From Methanobacterium subterraneum (lineage in GTDB: Archaea; Methanobacteriota; Methanobacteria; Methanobacteriales; Methanobacteriaceae): DNA of 64,000 nt. Below, piece by piece: positions 18,819 through 27,103 of the stretch. Where the stretch lies: contig NZ_CP017768.1 of the NCBI RefSeq assembly GCF_002813695.1, positions 1,454,001 through 1,518,000 on the forward strand. Reading direction: 5' to 3'. The notes below the pieces were generated by a model, which saw nothing but the letters and a program-made list of their open reading frames with translations, was not told where the DNA came from and ran no database searches. The position numbers and the translations under genes are program-made. The first letter of the stretch is position 1. Every line of letters starts with the position of its first letter.

Positions 18819-19451
18819 TTAATCTTCCTTTTCTTCTTCTTTTTTGGTGAGGCGGCTCCTGAGAACAGTCCAGATATCCCCCTTATCCTCCTCAAAATCC
18901 TTATTTTTAATTTTACTATCTTCTTTAATTTTAGATTTCAGATTAGTAATATCATCAGGCTTATTAGATTCTAGATCAGCGGATGGTTTATTAAATGCCT
19001 GTTGTTCCGTCTTGAGTTTTTCGGTGATCCTTCTTTCCTCTTTCAGGGCATTGATCAGTTTCTCCCTATCACTTTCCAGGGTTTTGACCTTTTCTTCAAG
19101 TTCCTGAAGGTTCCTACGAGTTTTATTATGTTTACTGAATAATTCTTTGTAGGTTCGGGACAGTTTACTGTGTTTCCACTCCAAATCTTCGAAATCAGCT
19201 TTATACTGGGCGAGTTTACTTTCATATTCATCTTCTATACCAGAAGCATCTTTGAATTCACCATTTTCATCAACGAGATCGGATAGATCATCCTGGGGTA
19301 TGATGAACACTTCCATACTGCAATCCAGATTATCTGAGCGTTTCAGGGGAACCAGGTACTGGTTGTATTCATAGGTCTTTTTCTGGCCGCCCACTGTTTT
19401 TTTGGTCTTTTTCTTATAGCACTTGACCGCAGATTTAACTAGCTTCACCAT
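18819..19451 (-). CDS. hypothetical coiled-coil protein
   Basis: 210 residues. A short basic and beta-rich N-terminal region (KSAVKCYKKKTKK, then YEYNQYLVPLKRSDNL, MEVFIIPQDD) leads into a long coiled coil (about 75-150) and a disordered charged tail that ends in KKEEEKED. AAAGGAGAG precedes the ATG. No family recognised; a scaffold or structural role is possible but unproven. It is divergent from the CDF-like gene across a 323-base gap. Confidence 0.6.
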   Translation of the reverse strand: MVKLVKSAVKCYKKKTKKTVGGQKKTYEYNQYLVPLKRSDNLDCSMEVFIIPQDDLSDLVDENGEFKDASGIEDEYESKLAQYKADFEDLEWKHSKLSRTYKELFSKHNKTRRNLQELEEKVKTLESDREKLINALKEERRITEKLKTEQQAFNKPSADLESNKPDDITNLKSKIKEDSKIKNKDFEEDKGDIWTVLRSRLTKKEEEKED

Positions 19452-19774
19452 GTAAAAAAACTCTCCTTTATCTATATCCCTATTGGTAAGAGGGTCTTTT
19501 ATAGTTGATGATGGCCTGAAGTACCAGCCCCTATGCCCATCTACTAATTCAAATCAACACCATAGTTTAAGGCATATAACAACTTACAGAGAAAACATAA
19601 ACGATTCTAAGTTATATTTCCCACCCAATATTTTCTGGACATCCATATATCATGATTTAACCTAAATAACATATCGAATGGGATAATTATATTAAATGGA
19701 TTAGCTTATGATTAAATGAATTGAATTCAGGATAATACAAAGTTTCTGGATAATAAAAGATTGAATAATTTTGG
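19452..19774. other. divergent intergenic region
   Basis: 323 bases between divergently transcribed genes, expected to hold two promoters. A 60-codon frame at 19483-19665 has no SD and non-protein-like composition and is not called. The segment TTATATTTCCCACCCAATAT near 19611-19630 resembles TTATATTCCACCCAATAT upstream of the DUF61 gene (about 15308-15325). Confidence 0.4.
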
Positions 19775-21169
19775 ATGCCCCTAAAAAGAAAGAAGTGTAA
19801 CGATATTATGAAGACTGATAAACCAATCCTAGGATACGATCGGTTCCTGATGATGGCTATTTTCAATGAAGAGTCTGTCACCCTGGAAGAACTAGAAGAT
19901 AAAACTGTGCTTTTCTTATCACTCATATGGTACCAGCAGTTACCTGAAAAAGAGGAACCACTGATGGAAAGATTGTTTTTCACATTATCCCATCTAAGAT
20001 CAGAGTTAGAAGATCAGCGGAAGAGTAAAAAGGTTGGTAAAACCGAAGAAGAATGTGATAAGCTTATCCAAAAGGGGTGGGTGAAACTGGAAGATGATCA
20101 TTATTCTGTAACTGGAGATGGAGAAAAAGAGGCCCAAAAATTTGTTAAAAATATGGAAAAAAAGGCTTCTCTGGTTCGGAAGGATTTTTTTAAACCTGCA
20201 GCCGCAGCCCGGAACACCACTGTATTAGATGCCTTTTTAGCAGTGATGAAATTAGGATCAGGTCTGATCAGTGGAAGTGTGGGACTGACTGCAGATGGTA
20301 CTGATGCCACCATGGACACTGTTTCTGCATTTATGGTGTGGCTGGGAATCAAGTACCACCGGGAAACCCTTAGTACTCTCCTGGTGATATTCGGATTATT
20401 CTTTGCCGCCCTCAGCATTGGTTATGATTCAGTGACCCACCTTATAAGCGCCTTTTATGGGACACTGACCCCTATGGGCATGCCATTCCTGGTGATAGCA
20501 GTGGAGGGAATTGCCATCCTGGCAGCTGTCTTCCTATTCTATTACCAGCGTTACGTGGGAAAGGTGAATTCCAATCTAACTCTAATCTCCCAGTCAGTGG
20601 ACTCTAAGAACCATATATTCATAGGTTTATCAGTGATTGCTGGTGCAATTTTCACTTTACAGGGGATTTACTTTGTAGATGCCCTTATAGCATTATTCAT
20701 TTCCATCGGAATCTTCAAAGATGCTACCGACTTACTCAGAGAGGCAATTTCAGCCCGTAAGGGGAAAGAAGAAAATTATTCCCAGTACAAACTTCCCCTG
20801 GAGGAATGTTGGGAAGGGAATAAAATGATGGCCTTCCAGAACTGGGTACTGTACATCCTGTGGACTACAGAGAAAAAAACCAGAGTTGAAATTGTTTCCT
20901 CCCTGAAGACTGCTTTCAGTCCCGGGAACTATATTCCCGTACTATCTGAGCTTAAAGCCACTTGCAAAGATACTCATGACTTTGAAGGAGATTTTGAAGG
21001 ACTGATAAACCCCCTGAAAGAGCATAAACTCATAAATGAAGATGGAAAACACTACACTTTAACTGAAAATGGAGTAAAGTACTTGGAAGACTTTATGAGT
21101 AATTTCGACTACTACAATGTGCACCTGTCGGATACCATCCTCCTGGCCATGGCTGAGGATGTGTATTAA
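19775..21169 (+). CDS. cation diffusion facilitator-like membrane protein flanked by winged-helix domains
   Basis: 464 residues (453 if the ATG at 19808 is used; neither start has a clear SD). Residues about 20-130 look like a winged helix (LIQKGWVKLEDDHYSVTGDG). Residues about 145-330 are six-helix CDF-type: GLISGSVGLTADGTDATMDT matches the helix-2 metal site, and SQSVDSKNHIFIG the helix-5 site. The usual cytoplasmic metal-binding domain is replaced by a second winged-helix-like region (about 350-450: KEHKLINEDGKHYTLTENG). This suggests a metal transporter, or a sensor, that can contact DNA or protein through its ends. The architecture is unusual. Confidence 0.7.
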   Translation: MPLKRKKCNDIMKTDKPILGYDRFLMMAIFNEESVTLEELEDKTVLFLSLIWYQQLPEKEEPLMERLFFTLSHLRSELEDQRKSKKVGKTEEECDKLIQKGWVKLEDDHYSVTGDGEKEAQKFVKNMEKKASLVRKDFFKPAAAARNTTVLDAFLAVMKLGSGLISGSVGLTADGTDATMDTVSAFMVWLGIKYHRETLSTLLVIFGLFFAALSIGYDSVTHLISAFYGTLTPMGMPFLVIAVEGIAILAAVFLFYYQRYVGKVNSNLTLISQSVDSKNHIFIGLSVIAGAIFTLQGIYFVDALIALFISIGIFKDATDLLREAISARKGKEENYSQYKLPLEECWEGNKMMAFQNWVLYILWTTEKKTRVEIVSSLKTAFSPGNYIPVLSELKATCKDTHDFEGDFEGLINPLKEHKLINEDGKHYTLTENGVKYLEDFMSNFDYYNVHLSDTILLAMAEDVY

Positions 21170-21180
21170 TAAAAACATAA

Positions 21181-21200
21181 GGGAGAAAAAAAACTCTCCC
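21181..21200 (+). terminator. hairpin terminator of the CDF-like gene
   Basis: GGGAGA and TCTCCC form a 6-bp stem with an 8-base loop, 12 bases after the stop, and a T-rich stretch follows (GTTTTTCTT). Confidence 0.65.
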
Positions 21201-21474
21201 ATATGTTTTTCTTAGTTAAAACAATAAAAAAAAGAGGGACTTTGATTAAACCAATAAAGATTTATTTATTTTTTAATTCAACGTTGTATTAAACTTCAAT
21301 AATTGATAAACTTTATTTCTAGTTTTGTTAGCTGTTTGAACTATCTTGTTTGTATATAATTTTAATATAATCAATAATTGATCTATTCGTTATAGTTCTG
21401 TTTAACGAAGTAAAGATAATACGTTTTAACAACGTGTAAACTCCATAAATAAGCGAATTTAATAAAAAAAATAT

Positions 21475-21503
21475 ATCCTCAATTTTATATTATAACTGAG
21501 GAT
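21475..21503 (-). terminator. hairpin terminator of the ABC exporter operon
   Basis: ATCCTCA (21475-21481) and TGAGGAT (21497-21503) form a 7-bp stem. Read on the minus strand it is followed by ATATTTTTTTTATT, a typical T-tract, 18 bases after the permease stop. Confidence 0.65.
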
Positions 21504-21520
21504 TAATTTTATAGTCAAAT

Positions 21521-22285
21521 TTACATCAAACTCTGCTCTTTTTTGCTGAATATCAATGCAGATATCAAGATCATTAGCACTGCGAAAATCGTTACCACAA
21601 TGACATCCACATATAATGGAAGTACTGATTGGTGTAGAATTATATTCCGCAGAGCATCCACTCCATAAGTTAATGGGTTGATGTAAACCGCTGCTTGTAA
21701 CCAGGAAGGAAGTCCAGTTATGGGGAAGAGAGCTCCACTAAGAAGGAATATGGGCATTACAATGAAACTCATGATGAGGTTGAACCCTTCCATACTATCG
21801 GTGAACGATGCAATCAAAAGGCCCATTCCAGATAGGCCCATGGAAATTAAGATTATCACTCCGGTGGATAACAGAAGAGTGTAGATGTCCATGGGGACAC
21901 TGACCACAAATGAGAGAAGGAGAAGTATCACTCCCTGGATAAGAGCAGTAGTGCTGATTCCAATTGCTTTTCCCAAGACAATTGAAGGTCGGGATATGGG
22001 AGCTACCAGTATCTCCTTTAAAAATCCGAACTGGCGGTCCTGTATCACAGAAAGCCCGGAAAACACCGAGGTAAATAGGATGGTTTGGGCTATTATCCCT
22101 GGAAAGATGAATGCCTGGTAACCTCCCGACATGTTACCAAACCTTATGGCTGAACCCAGCCCAGTTCCAAATATAAGAAGCCATAAAAGGGGTGTTACCA
22201 CCGAAGTTAGGATACGTGACCGGTAACGGAGGAATTTCTTGTTCTCCCGGAGCCAAATGGTGTAAATTCCCTCAATTTCTGCCAT
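21521..22285 (-). CDS. ABC-2 type transporter permease
   Basis: 254 residues from the ATG at 22285, four bases after the ATPase stop; the longer open frame overlaps the ATPase gene and is not used. The N-terminal amphipathic segment IYTIWLRENKKFLRYRSRI precedes six transmembrane helices, the ABC-2/DrrB arrangement. The ABC-2 motif region GLSGMGLLIASFTDSMEGFN lies in the middle. With its partner ATPase it makes an exporter of unknown substrate (drug, lipid or polysaccharide type). Confidence 0.85.
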   Translation of the reverse strand: MAEIEGIYTIWLRENKKFLRYRSRILTSVVTPLLWLLIFGTGLGSAIRFGNMSGGYQAFIFPGIIAQTILFTSVFSGLSVIQDRQFGFLKEILVAPISRPSIVLGKAIGISTTALIQGVILLLLSFVVSVPMDIYTLLLSTGVIILISMGLSGMGLLIASFTDSMEGFNLIMSFIVMPIFLLSGALFPITGLPSWLQAAVYINPLTYGVDALRNIILHQSVLPLYVDVIVVTIFAVLMILISALIFSKKEQSLM

Positions 22286-22289
22286 AAAC

Positions 22290-23234
22290 CTATCCCCCCT
22301 CCCCCTGAATGGTTCTACCCGTGTACTTAAGAAACACATCCTCCAGGTTAGGATGTTCCAGTTCTATAGAGTATACGAAGATTTTATGTTCATTGGCAAA
22401 ATTCACCAGCTCCGCCACCAAATTTTCACCCCGCTCTACCATTAACTTAATCTCAGAGTCCATCACAAAGGTTTCTCTGACAAAATCCAGTTTCTCTACT
22501 TCTTCCGTGAACTTCTTAATATTATCCACATGCATGGTGATGGTGTCTGCTTTTAACTCCCTTTTCAAGTTTTGAGGTGAATTTGAAGTTATGATCTGTC
22601 CCTGGTTGATGATGGCCACCTCATCACAGAGTTTATCCGCCTCTTCCATGTAATGCGTGGTCATAAGGACTGAAACATCCTGATTCTGGTTTAAATCCTT
22701 AATATACTCCCAAATACTTTCCCGGGTCTGTGGATCCAAACCCAGGGTGGGTTCATCCAGGAAAAGAACCTTAGGATGATGTATAAGCCCCCTTCCAATT
22801 TCCAGTCGACGTTTCATCCCTCCGGAGTAGGTTTTAACGAATTCATCCGCCTTCTTACCCAGGGCAATAAGATCCAGTATTTCATCAATACGACTCTGGC
22901 GAATATCCTTGGGCACACCATAGAGTGAAGCATGCATCTGGAGGTGTTCACGACCTGTGAGCATGTCATCCAGTGCCCGGGACTGGAAAACTATTCCAAT
23001 GGACTCTCGGACCTCTTTAGGATGTTTAGTGACATCATAACCATTAACAGTGGCTGATCCACTGGTGGGATGCAGTATGGTGCATAGCATAGAGATTAAT
23101 GTGGTTTTACCCGCCCCATTCGGCCCTAAAACTCCGTAAACACTATTTTTAGGCACATTAAGATTCACTCCGTTAACTGCGGTGAAATCATCATATTTTT
23201 TAGATATATTATGGGTTTGGATGATGTATTCCAT
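22290..23234 (-). CDS. ABC transporter ATP-binding protein (DrrA/ABC-2 partner)
   Basis: 314 residues. Walker A GPNGAGKTT (about 37-45), signature YSGGMKRRLEIGRGL, Walker B KVLFLDEPTLGLDP and the switch His in MTTHYMEEADKL are all intact. The C-terminal extension (about 220-314) is typical of the daunorubicin-resistance ATPases. CTGGAGGAAAAGC precedes the ATG. First gene of the two-gene exporter operon. Confidence 0.93.
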   Translation of the reverse strand: MEYIIQTHNISKKYDDFTAVNGVNLNVPKNSVYGVLGPNGAGKTTLISMLCTILHPTSGSATVNGYDVTKHPKEVRESIGIVFQSRALDDMLTGREHLQMHASLYGVPKDIRQSRIDEILDLIALGKKADEFVKTYSGGMKRRLEIGRGLIHHPKVLFLDEPTLGLDPQTRESIWEYIKDLNQNQDVSVLMTTHYMEEADKLCDEVAIINQGQIITSNSPQNLKRELKADTITMHVDNIKKFTEEVEKLDFVRETFVMDSEIKLMVERGENLVAELVNFANEHKIFVYSIELEHPNLEDVFLKYTGRTIQGEGG

Positions 23235-23458
23235 GCTTTTCCTCCAGTCGAAATAAATTTATCTTAAATGAAACTGGGTGCTGGTAAGATTTAATAATAT
23301 CGAAGAATCCATTTCATGATATTAATTTATCATTAAAATTATTAATTTTAAGCTACATAACTATTAGATCAAGTAGAATCATTAGGTTGGATAAACTCTG
23401 AATATGAGAAAAAATTAAGTTATAATTTCAAAATTAAGAAAAGGGGGAAATGTTATTG

Positions 23459-24820
23459 ATGGTTAAACTGATTAAATCAGCGGGAATAGCCCATCACTCT
23501 TATTTTATTGGAGCCAGTGGTCGGGCAATTGTGGTTGATCCCCGTAGGGATGTGGAGGTTTATCTGGATCTTGCAGAATCATGGGGGCTGGATATTACCC
23601 ACATCTTTGAAACCCACCGTAACGAGGACTACATTATTGGTTCGGTGGAACTGGCTCATACCACTGGGGCGGAAATATTTCACGGTGAAAACCTGGATTT
23701 TGCCTACGGTAACCCGGTGAAGGATGGAGATAAGTTTCAGTTTGGTAACATAGAACTGGAAGTTCTTGATACTCCTGGACACACTTTAGAAAGCATATCC
23801 CTGGTTTTAAGAGACCTAAGTGTGTCGGAAGATGCCCAGATGGCATTTACCGGGGATGTGATCTTTGCCGGAGAGACAGGGCGAGTTGATTTTTACGGAG
23901 TTGATCGACGTCCAGAGATGGCAGGATTGTTATACGATAGCTTGTTTAACAAGATTCTCCCATTGGGTGATCAGACTGTTCTTTGCCCAGCTCATGGTGC
24001 GGGTTCAGTTTGTGGGGCGGATATACGGGAACATGATTACACCACTGTGGGTTATGAGAAGAAAACCAATCACCAACTACAGGTCAGTAGGGAAAAGTTT
24101 ATCCAGCTTAAAACTGCTGAAGAACTATACACACCACCCTATTTCCAGAAAATGGAATTTTATAACCAAAATGGAGTGCAAATATTAGGCAGACTTCCCT
24201 ATATTAATGCTTTAAATCCTAGGATCTTGAAGAACATGATGAAAGACCGACTTTGTATCCTGGATATCAGGAAACCCACCAGTTTTGCAGGGGGACATAT
24301 AAATGGTAGTCTGAACATCTGGAGGGAGGGTGTTCCTGCCTTTGCGGGATGGTTCTTGAACTACCAAGACCCCATTGTGTTGGTTGATGACCATGACCAC
24401 CGAATGGATGAGGTTCGCCAATCACTGGTCAGACTGGGTTTTGATAACATTTATGGTTATCTGGCAGGGGGTTTTCCCAGCTGGTATCTCCATGCAGAGC
24501 ATCTAGACACTCTAAATCTGTGGAGTGTTCACCAATTAAAAGAGGAACTGGGAGGGGATTTCTTCCTACTGGATGTGCGTAAACTAGAAGACCACACTGA
24601 AGGTTACATTGAGGGGTCCCATCATATCTATGTAGGGGAATTACCAGAGAAAATTGGGGAAATACCCCAAGATGTTCCAGTGGTTGTCTACTGTGATTCA
24701 GGTTACAAATCCACCACTGCATGTAGTTATCTTAAAAAATGTGGTTACACTGATTTAACCAGCGTTCTGGGGAGTATGACTGCCTGGACTAATGCAGGTT
24801 ACCCTGTGGTTAATGAATGA
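23459..24820 (+). CDS. ETHE1-like metallo-beta-lactamase-fold protein fused to two rhodanese domains
   Basis: About 453 residues; the ATG at 23459 is 11 bases after AAGGGGG, and a TTG at 23456 is also possible. Residues 1-240 are a beta-lactamase fold. The usual THxHxDH is THRNEDY, while TPGHT, FTGDVIF and CPAHG are present. The first His, the TPGH His and the TGD Asp correspond to the three iron ligands of human ETHE1, so a mononuclear iron site could remain. Two rhodanese domains follow: the first (about 255-345) lacks an active-site Cys, the second has VVVYCDSGYKS. Likely role in persulfide/sulfane sulfur handling; inferred. Confidence 0.8.
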   Translation: MVKLIKSAGIAHHSYFIGASGRAIVVDPRRDVEVYLDLAESWGLDITHIFETHRNEDYIIGSVELAHTTGAEIFHGENLDFAYGNPVKDGDKFQFGNIELEVLDTPGHTLESISLVLRDLSVSEDAQMAFTGDVIFAGETGRVDFYGVDRRPEMAGLLYDSLFNKILPLGDQTVLCPAHGAGSVCGADIREHDYTTVGYEKKTNHQLQVSREKFIQLKTAEELYTPPYFQKMEFYNQNGVQILGRLPYINALNPRILKNMMKDRLCILDIRKPTSFAGGHINGSLNIWREGVPAFAGWFLNYQDPIVLVDDHDHRMDEVRQSLVRLGFDNIYGYLAGGFPSWYLHAEHLDTLNLWSVHQLKEELGGDFFLLDVRKLEDHTEGYIEGSHHIYVGELPEKIGEIPQDVPVVVYCDSGYKSTTACSYLKKCGYTDLTSVLGSMTAWTNAGYPVVNE

Positions 24821-24945
24821 TCTGGGAAGGATGGTTTATCATGGAATTGCTTTATCACTTTTTTATTTTATCCATATTTCTTATGGAAAAATATAATATT
24901 GGCATAGACAACAATTTAACTATAAATATTTAAGGGGTGATGCTT

Positions 24946-25419
24946 TTGGACATTCTTAAAATTCCATCCATGGAAAAAAAGGAATATGATGAATTTATCG
25001 GGAAACAATACGTTAGTAGAATTGCTTTTAAAGGGGATTATCCCTATATTGCTCCATTTTTGTATGTTTTTGATGGGAAATTCATCTACTTCCTCAGCAC
25101 CAAATATGGTAAAAAAGTGGAACTCATCAAGAGTGACCCTCAGGTTGCAGTGGAGATTGAAAAATACAGTGCAGACATGGCACAGTATCGTTTCGTGACA
25201 CTGCGTGGCCAGATAAAGGAGGTTACCAGTGAAGTGGAAAAAATTGATGTTAAGGAAAGGTTCGTGGATATGATCAGAGAAAAAGATCTCTCACCCAATG
25301 TACTGTCTGCCCTGGGACATTCACCCCAAGACCAACCTGAATCCATATTAAATGAAGATAAGTGTAATGTTTGGAAATTAGTGAATGTTAAGGAAATTGT
25401 AGCCCTTAAAAACTCTTAA
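24946..25419 (+). CDS. pyridoxamine 5'-phosphate oxidase-fold flavin-binding protein
   Basis: About 157 residues. The strong SD AAGGGGTGAT ends four bases before a TTG at 24946, which I take as the start; the GTG and ATG upstream lie within the SD. The split-barrel FMN-binding fold is seen in SRIAFKGDYPYIAPFLYVFDG, FIYFLSTKYGKKVELIKSDP and VAVEIEKY. Such small proteins bind FMN or F420 and reduce various small molecules; substrate unknown. It follows the rhodanese fusion on the same strand with a 125-base gap. Confidence 0.8.
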   Translation: MDILKIPSMEKKEYDEFIGKQYVSRIAFKGDYPYIAPFLYVFDGKFIYFLSTKYGKKVELIKSDPQVAVEIEKYSADMAQYRFVTLRGQIKEVTSEVEKIDVKERFVDMIREKDLSPNVLSALGHSPQDQPESILNEDKCNVWKLVNVKEIVALKNS

Positions 25420-25487
25420 TCCCCTAAAATCAACTTTTTTTCATGAAATCATTAAACAAATATTAATTAATAATAAAGGAGGTTTGA

Positions 25488-25979
25488 TTGGGTATGGAAG
25501 GTTTTAATTTAAGAGAAATTCCCAAATTAGTGGCCTCGGTACTTATAGTTTTCTTTTCTGGCGCAATAGGGAGTTTAGCCACTTATCCAGAGATAACAAC
25601 CTGGTATGCGGCCCTGGCTAAACCAAGCTGGACTCCTCCCAACGCATGGTTCGGCCCCATATGGTCCACTCTTTACATTCTTATTGGAATTGCCCTTTTC
25701 CTGGTTTGGAGACAGGGATTAGATAGGCGTGATGTTCGATTTGCCATTGGGATATTCGCGGTGCAACTAGTATTGAATGTTCTATGGTCTCTGGTGTTCT
25801 TTGGATTGCACTCAATAATAGGTGGATTTGTGATTATATTCCTGCTCTGGATAACTATCTTAGCCAACATGATTGCTTTTTATGTTATTTCCAAACCTGC
25901 AGGACTCTTAATGGTGCCCTACATAATCTGGGTGAGCATTGCATCCTACCTGAACTATAGTGTGCTCATGTTGAATTAA
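25488..25979 (+). CDS. tspO: TspO/MBR family membrane protein
   Basis: 163 residues with five transmembrane helices and the family signature AKPSWTPPNAWFGPIW; Trp-rich helices continue with VLNVLWSLVFFGL. A TTG start at 25488 follows AGGAGGT at a good distance. TspO proteins bind tetrapyrroles such as porphyrins and are linked to stress responses in bacteria. In a methanogen a role with F430, cobamide or heme-like tetrapyrroles is possible but only inference. Confidence 0.9.
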   Translation: MGMEGFNLREIPKLVASVLIVFFSGAIGSLATYPEITTWYAALAKPSWTPPNAWFGPIWSTLYILIGIALFLVWRQGLDRRDVRFAIGIFAVQLVLNVLWSLVFFGLHSIIGGFVIIFLLWITILANMIAFYVISKPAGLLMVPYIIWVSIASYLNYSVLMLN

Positions 25980-26038
25980 AACCACCGAAAACTCTTATTT
26001 TATTTTTTTAAACCCTTAAATGAAATCATATCCTTGTA

Positions 26039-26116
26039 ATGGGATGGAAAATGGGATGCTATGACTTGTCCAAAGAGGAAATGCAAAAATTAGTCCTTAA
26101 AATGGAAAATGATTAA
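26039..26116 (+). CDS. tiny ORF, possible 25-residue peptide
   Basis: The frame begins ATGGGATGG and reads MGWKMGCYDLSKEEMQKLV, then LKMEND and a stop. The composition looks like real protein (helix-forming, charged), but there is no clear SD (CCTTGTA upstream) and no recognised family. It may be the N-terminal remnant of a lost gene. It lies in the 26.0-26.4 kb gap next to a second damaged ORF. Confidence 0.3.
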   Translation: MGWKMGCYDLSKEEMQKLVLKMEND

Positions 26117-26212
26117 TAAAAGACCTTAAAAATAGTAAACCCACCTCCATTATTCATAGATGATGATTTTTATATTCTAAAAATGTCTCCTCTATTTTAG
26201 GAAGGATTTATC

Positions 26213-26376
26213 ATGGTCAGGATCTTTTCAAAAGAGATATAATTCAGTTGGCAGGTCAACTTCTGGAAAATGATGATGAAAAGGTTCGGCAGGTGGGGGT
26301 GTACCTTCGGGGGAAATGGGAAAGATTAACCCGGGAAGAATTGTATTTACCAGTCAATTATAGGGCAATTCACTGA
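26213..26376 (+). pseudogene. small ORF with apparent one-base deletion (54 residues if corrected)
   Basis: An ATG at 26213 follows AGGAAGGAT, a good SD. The frame gives MVRIFSKEI and stops at 26240. One more A in the run of four As at 26230-26233 would change the reading to MVRIFSKRDIIQLAGQ and continue to the TGA at 26374-26376: a compact, protein-like sequence with NDDEKVRQVGVYLRGKWERL. The corrected product would have 54 residues. The 3' end overlaps the end of the convergent kinase gene by 23 bases. It is either a real frameshift mutation or a sequencing error in an A-run. No family recognised. Confidence 0.5.
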
Positions 26377-27040
26377 ATTTAATGATGAATTTAGTGCCAT
26401 TAGTCCTATCAATTTCCATTTCACCGTTTAATTGATTTACTAATGTATTAACAACCATCAAACCGAGTTTTTTGGATTTTTGGGGATCCAGATTTTCCGG
26501 TAAACCGATTCCATCATCCTCAATGATTAGTATATGAGCATCATCATCGGTTTTTAATTCAATTTTTATGATACCCTTTCCCTGTGGAAAAGCATGTTTG
26601 ATGCTATTGGTTGCCAGTTCATTGATTACCAGACCACAGGGCATAGCAGTCTCGATACCCATCTTCACGCCTTTTATCCGCATTTCCAGGATAACAGATT
26701 TCTTATTCACACGATAAAGGTTGAAAATGTCATATAACAACATTTCCACATAGTTTTTAAAGTTTATACGTCCAATATCCTGTGATTGGTATATGTTTTC
26801 ATGGATCATGGCCATGGCCCTGACCCTCCCCTGACATTCCCAGAGTATATCTGCAGTTTGTGGATCTTCCACCTGAAGGCGTTGTAAGCTCAGAAGACTG
26901 GATATGATCTGCAAATTGTTCTTAACCCGATGATGGATTTCCCTTAACAAAACTTCTTTCTCTTTTAAAGAATATTTAAGACTATTTTCAACATTTTTAA
27001 GTTCTGTGATGTCTTCCATAATTAGCAGAATGCCAATCAC
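26354..27040 (-). CDS. sensor histidine kinase, C-terminal fragment (HisKA_2/HATPase) of an interrupted gene
   Basis: 228 residues from a GTG at 27040; the fragment begins at the end of a PAS domain (LIMEDITELKNVENSLK). The phospho-acceptor region is LLREIHHRVKNNLQIISSLL, the HisKA_2 type common in methanogens, and the ATPase domain shows CGLVINELATNSIKHAFP (N box) and IIEDDGIGLPENL (G1 box). It is in the same frame as the response-regulator/PAS part upstream, separated only by a TAA at 27106-27104, so the two were one gene. Whether this part is translated by itself is doubtful because no SD precedes the GTG. Confidence 0.75.
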   Translation of the reverse strand: MIGILLIMEDITELKNVENSLKYSLKEKEVLLREIHHRVKNNLQIISSLLSLQRLQVEDPQTADILWECQGRVRAMAMIHENIYQSQDIGRINFKNYVEMLLYDIFNLYRVNKKSVILEMRIKGVKMGIETAMPCGLVINELATNSIKHAFPQGKGIIKIELKTDDDAHILIIEDDGIGLPENLDPQKSKKLGLMVVNTLVNQLNGEMEIDRTNGTKFIIKFSELPYN

Positions 27041-27103
27041 AGTAGTTTTAGTTTTTATTAGAGATGGTCGGACTCTGAAGATTATTTTCTTCCCCTCTTT
27101 ATT

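Larger units (their letters stand above)
21170..21520. other. convergent intergenic region with two terminators
   Basis: 351 bases with no coding frame. Besides the two terminators listed separately it contains ACGTT-TTAAC-AACGT (21421-21435), a perfect 5-bp inverted repeat. Confidence 0.5.

Noticed and set aside
19483..19665. 60-codon plus-strand frame in the divergent gap
   Set aside because: No SD, odd composition, overlaps both expected promoters.
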